The translations under genes and the position numbers were made by a program. From positions 1-5,568 of the forward strand of contig CAILTZ010000373.1 in NCBI GenBank assembly GCA_903837255.1: a stretch of 5,568 nt of DNA, given 5' to 3'. The stretch comes from an uncultured Pirellula sp. (lineage in GTDB: Bacteria > Planctomycetota > Planctomycetia > Pirellulales > Pirellulaceae). Below the pieces are notes generated by a model that saw only the letters and a program-made list of their open reading frames with translations, was not told where the DNA came from and searched no databases. Below, piece after piece: positions 1 through 5,463 of the stretch (within the stretch, counting starts at the first letter, position 1; each line of letters opens with the position of its first letter).

Positions 1-44
1 GATTAATCCGCCACGGCGGACTCTGCCGACTGAGCTACTGGGGA
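1..44 (-). ncRNA. tRNA-like element, 5' part only (cut by window edge)
   Basis: This is the 5' 44 nt of a third unit on the minus strand; the remainder lies beyond base 1. The acceptor strand reads TCCCCAG instead of TCCCCTG, a single change at base 39. Whether the lost 3' strand carries a compensating change cannot be seen here. The D arm is identical to the other copies. Base 13 is A where the other copies have T (92) and G (171). The spacer at 45-58 also differs slightly from the other one. Confidence 0.5.
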
Positions 45-58
45 TTTTATTTTTGTCA

Positions 59-123
59 TCCCCTGGCGTCCGACTAGCGGATTAATCCGCCTCGGCGGAC
101 TCTGCCGACTGAGCTACAGGGGA
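59..123 (-). ncRNA. tRNA-like element, second complete unit
   Basis: It has the same acceptor stem (TCCCCTG at 123-117 with CAGGGGA at 65-59) and D arm as the neighbouring unit. The anticodon-like arm differs: here GCGGA and TCCGC pair around a 4-nt TTAA loop, and no 7-nt anticodon loop is possible. A rival hairpin, TCCGC/GCGGA around CGAG, overlaps it. The T arm is missing again. With this loop the unit cannot act as a conventional tRNA. Its origin from a tRNA is inferred from the intact 5' half and the perfect acceptor stem. Confidence 0.55.
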
Positions 124-137
124 ATTTGTTTTTGTCA

Positions 138-202
138 TCCCCTGGCGTCCGACACGCGGATTAATCAGCCGCGGCGGACTCTGCCGACTGAGCTACAGGG
201 GA
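138..202 (-). ncRNA. tRNA-like element, complete unit nearest the promoter
   Basis: Seen on the minus strand from 202: acceptor strand TCCCCTG, then TA, D stem GCTC, loop AGTCGGCA, D stem GAGT, matching bacterial tRNA positions 1-25 closely. The 3' acceptor strand CAGGGGA (144-138) pairs perfectly over 7 bp. The middle forms a 5-bp stem CGCGG/CCGCG closing the 9-nt loop CTGATTAAT. This resembles the Asn loop (CTGTTAA) with one inserted base, or the Ile loop (CTGATAA) with one inserted base. No T arm or GTTCGA motif is present, CCA is not encoded, and the unit is 65 nt against about 73 for a normal tRNA. It is probably not a standard translating tRNA. It could be a degenerate tRNA-derived repeat or a structured small RNA. 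Confidence 0.6.
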
Positions 203-217
203 ATTTGCTGTGTCCGA

Positions 218-246
218 AATTTACTCGCTAGCCATCCTTTTTTCAA
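218..246 (-). promoter_or_regulatory. Putative sigma70-type promoter for the tRNA-like array
   Basis: On the minus strand, TTGAAA (246-241) is separated by exactly 17 nt from TAAATT (223-218). These match the -35 consensus at 5 of 6 positions and the -10 consensus at 4 of 6, including the key TA and final T. A start about 7 nt downstream would fall near 211, leaving a leader of roughly 9 nt before the first acceptor base at 202. That is the layout expected for a tRNA-type transcript. The -35 box lies just after the crcB stop codon. No transcript data are available, so this remains a sequence prediction. Confidence 0.45.
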
Positions 247-248
247 GC

Positions 249-635
249 CTAACTCTTGCTCGCTATCCATAGACCTGCCAAAAACGCTAGCAACCCTAAC
301 GACAGGCTCCCGGCCCCATAGCCAATCAAACCCAAAAAACGACGCTGATGCATCAAATCCGCTAATTCCATGGCTAAGGTCGAAAACGTAGTCAACCCGC
401 CACAAAACCCGACACCCAGGAACATGACCCCCACACTGGGCTTGGGGTTCGCCGGAAAAGACGCAACAACCATACCCAAAAGAAAGGATCCTGCGAGGTT
501 GACCAAGCCGGTCCCAAGCACCGACGAGGCGTTGGGCAAGCACCAGCTGCACAGCCGACCCACACCGTAGCGTACCACACTCCCGCACGCGCCTCCCATC
601 GCGACCCATACGGCTGCCATCCAACTCGTATTCAA
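249..635 (-). CDS. crcB: Fluoride channel CrcB (Fluc family)
   Basis: A 128-residue inner-membrane protein that lets fluoride leave the cell as a dual-topology dimer (family knowledge). Four membrane segments lie at about 6-26, 36-60, 67-93 and 99-124. Family motifs are visible: GGACGSVVRYG with Arg22, GTGLVNLAGSFLLG with the pore Asn46, and GFCGGLTTFST around 77-86 with the TM3 break. The second phenylalanine of the usual TTFSTF box is Leu87. I chose the TTG start at 635 because AGGAG sits 7 nt upstream and it leaves 14 residues before the conserved glycine, normal for the family. An internal ATG at 620 lacks a binding site, and ATG 665 would give an unusually long N terminus. Its start lies 61 bp after the upstream hydrolase gene, probably one transcript. 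No fluoride riboswitch is visible. Confidence 0.9.
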   Translation of the reverse strand: MNTSWMAAVWVAMGGACGSVVRYGVGRLCSWCLPNASSVLGTGLVNLAGSFLLGMVVASFPANPKPSVGVMFLGVGFCGGLTTFSTLAMELADLMHQRRFLGLIGYGAGSLSLGLLAFLAGLWIASKS

Positions 636-642
636 TTGCTTG

Positions 643-647
643 CTCCT
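643..647 (-). promoter_or_regulatory. Ribosome binding site setting the crcB TTG start
   Basis: AGGAG on the minus strand lies 7 nt before the TTG at 635. It supports that start over the in-frame ATGs at 620 and 665. Confidence 0.6.
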
Positions 648-696
648 ATCTCCTTCGTTCGGCATACGCTCACGGCTCGCTCGCCTCGTTTCCTTC

Positions 697-2376
697 TCAC
701 GGACAAACTGGTGCCAAGACTCTCGAAGCATGCGAGCGATCGTGATGGATCGTGTTGGTCGCAGAAATGGCATCTGCAGGGAACTCCTGCGAGTCTGCTC
801 GGCCAGTCTGAGGATTCGGTTCGTACAACGGTGCACCAGTGCTCGCTAGAGTCACGCGAATCCGATGACCGGCATTGAAAATCTGGCTAATCCATCCGAC
901 GTCAAAGGATACCGGAACGATCTGGCCGGGGGTCATCAGCACTTCTTTGTCGAAACCTTCGCGATACCTCAGTCGCTGCGGATAATCGACGATCAGGATG
1001 GATCGCCCATCCGGATAGACATCACTGACGCGTACAATCACATCGGTATCTCGAGCCGTTGAGGACAGAAATAATTCCGCGCGGATGCGACCTGTCCACT
1101 CGATGGGTACGGTCAGTAACTCGGTGGTGAACGTTCGTACCTGTGCCTGCTTTTCGAACTCGCGGGCATCGGTCGCACCGGGGAACGAACTCCCAGGGAT
1201 CTCACACGGGGCTTTGGGATCGCTGACAAACGATGTCGAGCCGGCATTCTCACCCGGGGCCTCCCAAGTCAATCGACCATCGCTGGCAAGATACAGTGGC
1301 TGCATCTTGTGCTCCGGCGGAAAGTCTTCGGCAGTTCGCCAGACGTTCCCAGGCGCACCGGGCTCTCCAAGCGCCCCCATCACATAGTAGCGCACGGCTG
1401 GCTCTTTATCGACTCCCGTATCGATGCCTTTGAGCCAGTGGTCAAACCATCGCACCATGTGCTCGGTCTCCGGCCAAGCCGCATCCTCTGGATAAGTCAA
1501 TTGGCCAACCTGATAGCCTTTGTTGAGTCGGCCGTGCAGCCAAGGGCCAATGACTAGCTGCTGGCGCTTTCTCGATTGCTCCCCGCCCCGGTGCTGTCTC
1601 CCCTGAAAACTGGCGATCGAGCCCTGATTCATAAAGTCATACCAGCTACCGATGGTAAAGCACGGGACGTTCATCTTTTCAAAGTGCCGCGAGCAATCCT
1701 CGGCTTGCCAGTACTCATCGTAACGAGGATGCTCAAACCACTCTTCGAGCAAGCGGTCGTTGTCTTGCGGTACCCGACAAACCTGCTTCAACGCACCGAA
1801 TCGCACAGGCCGCGTGGTCCCGCCTATTCGGTAGCCTTCATGAAACAGGCTCAGGCCGGTGTCTACCATGTACTGAGCCGTCAGATTGGGGGGCTGGGTG
1901 ATCGCAAGGAAATTCTGAGCATAGCCGGCTTGGGAGCTACCAAACGTTCCGACCTTTCCTGTGCTCCAACTCTGCGCTGCGAGCCATTGGCAAACGTCGT
2001 AACCATCTTTGAGTTCTCCGGAGCCCAAGGCCCGGTAGCCGACCCAAGTCCCTTCCGACTTCCACGTTCCACGATAGTTGACCATGGCCACCACATAGCC
2101 GGCTTGGGCAAGCTTGGCCGCCGATCTGCGAGTGGACTCGCCTTGTATGTCGGCATACCGCTGTTCAAAGAGCACCGGCCAAGGCCCTTGGCCTTGCGGG
2201 AAATAAACCAGTGCCGAAAGGTGTTTGGCATCCCGCATCGGAATCATCCGATGCTCTTCGATGATCCCCCCAAAATCCAGCTTGGCAAGCTCTTGGCCAT
2301 GAACCATGTCGATCGCGATGAGCACCAAAAAAAAAACGATCCGGCCCATCCAAGCACATCGCTGTAAAAAATGCAT
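697..2376 (-). CDS. Secreted CocE/NonD-type alpha/beta hydrolase (peptidase S15 superfamily)
   Basis: A 559-residue serine hydrolase. The N terminus looks like a signal peptide: a basic stretch, the hydrophobic core IVFFLVLIAI, then a likely cut after MVHG, so the enzyme should act outside the cytoplasm. Numbered from ATG 2376, the nucleophile is Ser148 in GSSQAG, Asp247 lies in SWYDF and His281 in GPWLHG, the usual order of the triad. NYRGTWKSEG near 100 is the family RG..SEG segment. From about 400 to the end lies the C-terminal jelly-roll domain typical of X-Pro dipeptidyl-peptidase and cocaine-esterase-like proteins, ending in the expected NTIHHD...LAPV region, so the protein is complete. 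The substrate (ester, amide or peptide) cannot be read from sequence. The start could also be ATG 2349 or GTG 2454; none has a strong binding site. Confidence 0.85.
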   Translation of the reverse strand: MHFLQRCAWMGRIVFFLVLIAIDMVHGQELAKLDFGGIIEEHRMIPMRDAKHLSALVYFPQGQGPWPVLFEQRYADIQGESTRRSAAKLAQAGYVVAMVNYRGTWKSEGTWVGYRALGSGELKDGYDVCQWLAAQSWSTGKVGTFGSSQAGYAQNFLAITQPPNLTAQYMVDTGLSLFHEGYRIGGTTRPVRFGALKQVCRVPQDNDRLLEEWFEHPRYDEYWQAEDCSRHFEKMNVPCFTIGSWYDFMNQGSIASFQGRQHRGGEQSRKRQQLVIGPWLHGRLNKGYQVGQLTYPEDAAWPETEHMVRWFDHWLKGIDTGVDKEPAVRYYVMGALGEPGAPGNVWRTAEDFPPEHKMQPLYLASDGRLTWEAPGENAGSTSFVSDPKAPCEIPGSSFPGATDAREFEKQAQVRTFTTELLTVPIEWTGRIRAELFLSSTARDTDVIVRVSDVYPDGRSILIVDYPQRLRYREGFDKEVLMTPGQIVPVSFDVGWISQIFNAGHRIRVTLASTGAPLYEPNPQTGRADSQEFPADAISATNTIHHDRSHASRVLAPVCP

Positions 2377-2531
2377 TTGCCTATAGCTCGCAAATAAAGA
2401 AAAGGGATAAAGTAAATCAAACTCTCCGGGATTTTTCCGTTGCGGTCTTGGCACTTTTGGGAGATTCCCGAAATCCTTGTCCCAACAAACCAGAGTGTAT
2501 AGGGTGATCGCATGGCAGGGAGAGGATCCGT

Positions 2532-3695
2532 TTAGTCCAAGAGCTGTTTCAATCGGAGTGCAGACTTAAGTACATTGAGAGTTGGATAATTCTGGGCGAG
2601 ATGTGCCGCATGCTTGCGAGCGATCTTGTTGCCTTGCTCGCCTCCCAGTGCATCTCGCAAGTCGGCGAGAATGCTAGCGGCTTGGCGGTAGTTATCCGTG
2701 CCACGTTTTTCAACAAGCTCTGAGGCCTTCTTCAACCACGAATCGGGAGCAGACTGCATCTCGATCATTCTTGCGTGACGCTGCTTTTCAGCCTTATCGG
2801 CATCGCGTTTGGCTTTGGCGGCTGCTTGTTTCTTCTCCTTTTCGTCTTCTTTCTGACGCAGCGTCTCGCACATTTGAAGCAGTTGTGCCACGGTGCGAGT
2901 CGGCGGTTCAACGGGCCAGCTCGGTGTTTGTTGGCTATCGCGAATCTCTGAAAGCAGCTCAGCTTTCAATGCGACGGGATCTTCTGAGAGCATTCGCTGA
3001 ACTATTTCGGTCCGACGCGAATCGGTAATAGACTTCAGCCAAGCCTTGACCGAATCACCTTGTGCGCCCTGAGCGTTGTACGCTGGGATGCCAACGGCAG
3101 CAGCACCGACCAGCAGTGGATCACCTTCAAAAAAGGCAATTAGATCAGCAGATTCACCTGACAGAGCGCTGAGTCCGTGAGGTACTGGCGGCTCCAGCAC
3201 GGGCACTTCTTCATGGGTTGAGGACATCGCACTGCAGAGCCAGAGAACATACAGAGCGCGGAGATCGCCGGCGACGAGCATTTCTCTGAGCTTTGCGGTT
3301 GCATCCAGGTAGTCATCGAACTCCCAGACGGCATCGTAGGCATCTTCAAGATACGGAGATACGGTCAGAATGCCTGCTGTTCCAGTCTTGTCTGCAGTCC
3401 ACTTGAAACCCTCGGTGCTGATATACTTTGACCAAACGCTCTTTGAGAAGGGCAAACCGCTCGGCAATCGCATTCGAATCTCGCGGTTACCGTAGTTGGA
3501 ATAGGTCAAAAAAACGTCGTACCCGTTGCGCAGCATTCCATCGACGTCGCCGCGAAACGAGCTGTAATGGTATTCGACTTCGAAGTCCCATTTGGTGAAC
3601 TCAGCTCGCGACGACTGCCGATCCATGAACTCCAGTTGTTTATCTGAGAGTGGACGATCGATGGCTCGGAATTTTACGATTTGCAATTCGCTCAT
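2532..3695 (-). CDS. Conserved protein of unknown function, 387 residues
   Basis: I do not recognise a named domain with confidence. No signal peptide or membrane helix is present, so it is probably cytoplasmic. The N-terminal 130 residues look like a compact alpha/beta domain (KFRAIDRPLSDKQ, then EYHYSSFRGDVDGML, then DVFLTYSNYGNREIRMRLP). This recalls a family found in several phyla, sometimes next to SWIM zinc-finger proteins; that link is from memory and weak. Residues 272-310 are a charged Lys/Glu/Ala run likely to form a coiled coil, followed by a helical C-terminal region (DSWLKKASELVEKRG, then YRQAASILADLRDAL). The ATG at 3695 has no clear ribosome binding site. A TATACT -10-like sequence lies at 3800-3795 but has no good -35. 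The next gene starts 155 bp downstream, so it may be transcribed alone. Confidence 0.8.
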   Translation of the reverse strand: MSELQIVKFRAIDRPLSDKQLEFMDRQSSRAEFTKWDFEVEYHYSSFRGDVDGMLRNGYDVFLTYSNYGNREIRMRLPSGLPFSKSVWSKYISTEGFKWTADKTGTAGILTVSPYLEDAYDAVWEFDDYLDATAKLREMLVAGDLRALYVLWLCSAMSSTHEEVPVLEPPVPHGLSALSGESADLIAFFEGDPLLVGAAAVGIPAYNAQGAQGDSVKAWLKSITDSRRTEIVQRMLSEDPVALKAELLSEIRDSQQTPSWPVEPPTRTVAQLLQMCETLRQKEDEKEKKQAAAKAKRDADKAEKQRHARMIEMQSAPDSWLKKASELVEKRGTDNYRQAASILADLRDALGGEQGNKIARKHAAHLAQNYPTLNVLKSALRLKQLLD

Positions 3696-3939
3696 TTGCC
3701 GAATTTAACCCGCATTTGCGCGGCCCCTGGAGTTGGAGTAAGCGAGTCGATCAAGTACCGTTGACAACCAAAGAACTAGACTCGTAAGGAGGGTAGTATA
3801 CACGAATCGCACGAGCCATTTTGGCGAACTGTTTTGGCTCAGCGGAAAGTGTGCCTTTGTCTCAGAACCTGGACGTTCTGTCGATCATTCTTGGCTAGAC
3901 CGGATTCGCTAGGGAGGGGGGTTGGTAGATTTCCCCGAT

Positions 3940-3961
3940 ACCGGCGAGGTGCTAAGCCGGT
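3940..3961. repeat. Inverted repeat (hairpin) adjoining the 12-bp tandem repeat
   Basis: ACCGGC (3940-3945) and GCCGGT (3956-3961) form a perfect 6-bp stem around a 10-nt loop. The last base of the stem is the first base of the tandem repeat. No T-run follows on either strand, so it is not a standard intrinsic terminator. Confidence 0.5.
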
Positions 3962-4008
3962 GACAAAGACAGTGGCAAAGACAGTGACAAAGACAGTGAC
4001 AAAGACAC
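3961..4008. repeat. 12-bp tandem repeat, four copies
   Basis: The unit TGACAAAGACAG occurs at 3961, 3973 (one change, TGGC), 3985 and 3997 (last base changed). Because the period is a multiple of three, it keeps frames open in both directions and encodes runs such as TKTV or FVTV. This explains the short spurious open frames here. It is a minisatellite-type array likely to vary in copy number between strains. Confidence 0.85.
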
Positions 4009-4056
4009 AGACTGTGGCGAAAAGGTACGGAACTGGGCCGTTAGCGATCGTGGGCG

Positions 4057-4581
4057 TCAACCTTTTGGAGTTGTAGGGAGTTCAGCTTCGCGCTGAAGTT
4101 TGTCGCGTTCGTCGTGCGATGCTTCTGAAACAAAAAATGCAATGTAGGGTAACAGGAACATGACGGACATAACAAAGAGGACAGCCGCTACCATTCCTAG
4201 CATCGACAAGTCTTCGACCGTAACTGCCGCCACAATGAAGGTCGCTAGCGCGAATACCAACGTTAGTGCCATCGCGGTAGAAATACCCGCGTATTGAACA
4301 TCCATTTCAATCTCTTCCTTTGAAATGGTCATCTGATTAACGGTGCGAAGCATTTTTTCCCTGGATTGCCTTTCCAGATAGCATACGGATACTAGGCCCA
4401 GAAGCAACGCTGGAACAGGCAATGCCGCTAGATAGGCAGACGGTCGCAAGAATACAAAGAGCAAGGTCATAGCAACGAGTGAGATCGTCAGCAATAAATA
4501 TAATATCGCTTTCGCGTGTCGCATCATTGCGTGCGAATCGGGCTCGCCAAGTTTCTTTGTATCCACGGTATCTGTCTTCAT
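4057..4581 (-). CDS. Four-helix membrane protein of unknown function
   Basis: A 174-residue integral membrane protein that I cannot assign to a family. The N terminus (1-24) is polar. Four hydrophobic segments follow at about 25-45, 49-69, 99-121 and 126-150. Between helices 2 and 3 lies a charged 30-residue loop (LERQSREKMLRTVNQ, then ISKEEIEMDVQ). The C-terminal tail (152-174) is charged. By the positive-inside tendency, the Arg/Lys-rich loop and both termini probably face the cytoplasm. No catalytic motif is visible. It starts 14 nt after the DUF1328 gene, so the two are almost certainly one operon, and a shared role in envelope or stress physiology is a guess from context. The ribosome binding site is weak. 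Confidence 0.75.
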   Translation of the reverse strand: MKTDTVDTKKLGEPDSHAMMRHAKAILYLLLTISLVAMTLLFVFLRPSAYLAALPVPALLLGLVSVCYLERQSREKMLRTVNQMTISKEEIEMDVQYAGISTAMALTLVFALATFIVAAVTVEDLSMLGMVAAVLFVMSVMFLLPYIAFFVSEASHDERDKLQREAELPTTPKG

Positions 4582-4595
4582 TCGCTCGATGAGCC

Positions 4596-4763
4596 TTATA
4601 GACCGCGGCGCATCCCGCCTGCAAAAAACGACACTACAGCAAGGACGAGAAATACCAGGAACAGGATTTTGGCGATTCCCACGAACGATCCGGCGATGCC
4701 TCCAAAGCCCAGGATGGCCGCGATGAGGGCGATAACAAGGCAGGTGATGGCTAGCTGTAACAT
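4596..4763 (-). CDS. DUF1328 (UPF0391) small membrane protein
   Basis: A 55-residue protein with two membrane helices (about 3-25 and 29-48) joined by a tight turn, and a short basic tail GGMRRGL. The stretch [17 protein letters not shown] followed by [13 protein letters not shown] is the signature of the DUF1328 family (E. coli YtjA type), whose members are 50-60 residues long. The molecular function is unknown; in other bacteria the family often appears among stress-responsive genes (general knowledge). I chose ATG 4763 because GAGGG lies 8 nt upstream and the family begins directly at the first helix. A longer frame reaching 4838 adds 25 unconserved residues and is unlikely. It is the first gene of a two-gene operon, divergent from the CoA-binding gene. 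Confidence 0.88.
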   Translation of the reverse strand: MLQLAITCLVIALIAAILGFGGIAGSFVGIAKILFLVFLVLAVVSFFAGGMRRGL

Positions 4764-4771
4764 TTTTGATT

Positions 4772-4776
4772 CCCTC
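4772..4776 (-). promoter_or_regulatory. Ribosome binding site of the DUF1328 gene
   Basis: GAGGG on the minus strand lies 8 nt before ATG 4763. It settles the start of this short gene, and its first two bases belong to the inverted repeat at 4775-4808. Confidence 0.6.
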
Positions 4777-4808
4777 AATCGAAAGTCACGGGTCTTCACA
4801 TCGATTGA
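4775..4808 (-). promoter_or_regulatory. Inverted repeat in the DUF1328 leader, touching its ribosome binding site
   Basis: TCAATCGA (4775-4782) and TCGATTGA (4801-4808) are perfect 8-bp inverted arms separated by 18 nt. In a minus-strand transcript the 3' arm runs straight into GGG of the ribosome binding site, and the loop contains ACCC, which could pair with that GGG. It could be an mRNA hairpin limiting translation, or a dyad bound by a regulator. Which one cannot be decided from sequence. Confidence 0.4.
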
Positions 4809-4882
4809 TACTGCAAAGCATCTTTCGCTACAGTTCATTATTCATTCGTAGCGTGTCGCTGGACATCGAGTGTTCTATGGAA

Positions 4883-4894
4883 CCGCCATGGCGG
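4883..4894. repeat. 12-bp perfect palindrome in the divergent region
   Basis: CCGCCATGGCGG is self-complementary with no spacer. It lies 120 bp before the DUF1328 start and 168 bp before the CoA-binding gene start, a position open to a dimeric regulator of either promoter. It may equally be chance. Confidence 0.3.
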
Positions 4895-4990
4895 AATCAT
4901 CGATGACGAGGTGAGTTCTTTCGAAACGCTGTCCTCTAGAGGTGTGAGCCTTGAGGCTAGAGTAGGAAGAATGTATCTTACAGCCTTCAA

Positions 4991-5032
4991 GCCTACCGCC
5001 CTCAGGCCTGCTGAAGATCGGCTTAGGTAGGC
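4991..5032 (+). promoter_or_regulatory. Inverted repeat in the likely leader of the CoA-binding gene
   Basis: GCCTACC (4991-4997) and GGTAGGC (5026-5032) form a 7-bp stem, ending 29 nt before the ATG at 5062. The enclosed 28 nt contain the palindrome CAGGCCTG (5003-5010). An alternative stem CTTCA/TGAAG (4985-4989 with 5012-5016) would compete. Function is unknown. Confidence 0.3.
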
Positions 5033-5061
5033 GCACTGGCTCCTTAATCTCTCCATCTACT

Positions 5062-5463
5062 ATGAATAATATCGAAGTATTTTTAAGTTCAAGCACGTTC
5101 GCGGTGGCCGGTGCATCGCAGGATCGATCTAAGTACGGCAACAAAGTCTTCCGAGCGATTATCGCTTCGGGTCGCACTGTCTATCCGCTGAATCCGACGG
5201 CATCGGACGTAGAAGGTGATCCCGCGTTCGCCTCGATTGCCGATCTACCCGTTGTCCCGGAGTCCCTATCGATCGTCACTCCACCACACGCCACGCGGGA
5301 GGTCATCCAACAAGCGATCGCTGCAGGCGTCAAGAATGTTTGGATGCAACCCGGAGCAGAGGATTCCAAAGGAAGCCAAGCCGCTCGGGAAGCCGGACTC
5401 AACGTCATTGACGATGGGAGTTGCATACTTGTCAGTCTTTCCATCGAACGATCATCGAAGTAG
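5062..5463 (+). CDS. CoA-binding domain protein (CoA_binding_2, YccU-like)
   Basis: A 133-residue single-domain cytoplasmic protein with a Rossmann-type nucleotide-binding fold, of the family related to the CoA-binding domain of succinyl-CoA synthetase. Visible hallmarks are FAVAGASQDRSKYGNKV (13-29), the glycine-containing first loop with the family's K-YG motif; VYPLNP (40-45); SIVTPP (70-75); and VWMQPGAE (93-100). The length is normal. Ligand binding is a family property; the physiological role is not established. The ATG at 5062 fits the family N terminus, but no ribosome binding site precedes it. It is the only plus-strand gene here, divergent from the DUF1328 operon, and nothing is coupled to it downstream within the window. 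Confidence 0.88.
   Translation: MNNIEVFLSSSTFAVAGASQDRSKYGNKVFRAIIASGRTVYPLNPTASDVEGDPAFASIADLPVVPESLSIVTPPHATREVIQQAIAAGVKNVWMQPGAEDSKGSQAAREAGLNVIDDGSCILVSLSIERSSK

Larger units (their letters stand above)
1..202 (-). repeat. Tandem array of 79-bp tRNA-like repeats (2.6 copies)
   Basis: A 79-bp unit repeats head to tail: the palindromic core GATTAATC begins at 1, 80 and 159. Read on the minus strand, each unit is a 65-nt tRNA-like element plus a 14-nt A-rich spacer (TGACAAAAACAAAT between the two complete elements). The left edge of the window cuts the array, so the full copy number is unknown. The copies are nearly identical; substitutions cluster in the anticodon-like part (13/92/171, 167, 75-76 versus 154-155), in one acceptor base (39) and in the spacer. 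Such similarity suggests recent tandem duplication. The array follows crcB by 46 bases on the same strand. Confidence 0.9.
3696..4056. other. Intergenic region without a convincing gene
   Basis: These 361 bases separate two minus-strand genes. They hold a 6-bp inverted repeat (GAGCCA at 3813-3818, TGGCTC at 3835-3840), a G-run near 3912-3922, a GC-rich hairpin and a 12-bp tandem repeat. Open frames crossing the repeat on both strands are low complexity and look spurious. The promoter of the 387-residue gene must lie in the left part, but I cannot place it firmly. Confidence 0.6.

Noticed and set aside
1..202. CRISPR array or integron attC series
   Set aside because: Consecutive units are near-identical over the full 79 bp with no variable spacers and no cas or integrase genes; the tRNA-like acceptor and D arm explain the unit better.
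636..760. Possible fluoride riboswitch before crcB
   Set aside because: The gap and the upstream coding end lack the conserved crcB-motif sequence and pseudoknot; the gene is more likely expressed from the upstream hydrolase transcript.
636..836. N-terminal extension of crcB to base 836
   Set aside because: It would overlap the end of the hydrolase gene by 140 bases and add residues that no CrcB protein has.
1576..2367. Long plus-strand open frame of 263 codons
   Set aside because: It lies antisense within the CocE-type hydrolase gene, whose frame shows clear family motifs; the plus-strand product shows none.
3786..3793. AAGGAGGG resembling a strong ribosome binding site on the plus strand
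   Set aside because: No ATG, GTG or TTG follows at a usable distance, so it serves no visible gene.
3762..3800. TTGACA at 3762-3767 as a plus-strand promoter
   Set aside because: The -10-like sequence nearby is about 27 nt away, too far for a sigma70 promoter, and no plus-strand gene follows.
3834..4076. Open frames on both strands over the 12-bp repeat
   Set aside because: They consist largely of repeat-encoded low-complexity residues (TKTV or FVTV), and there is no ribosome binding site or family resemblance.
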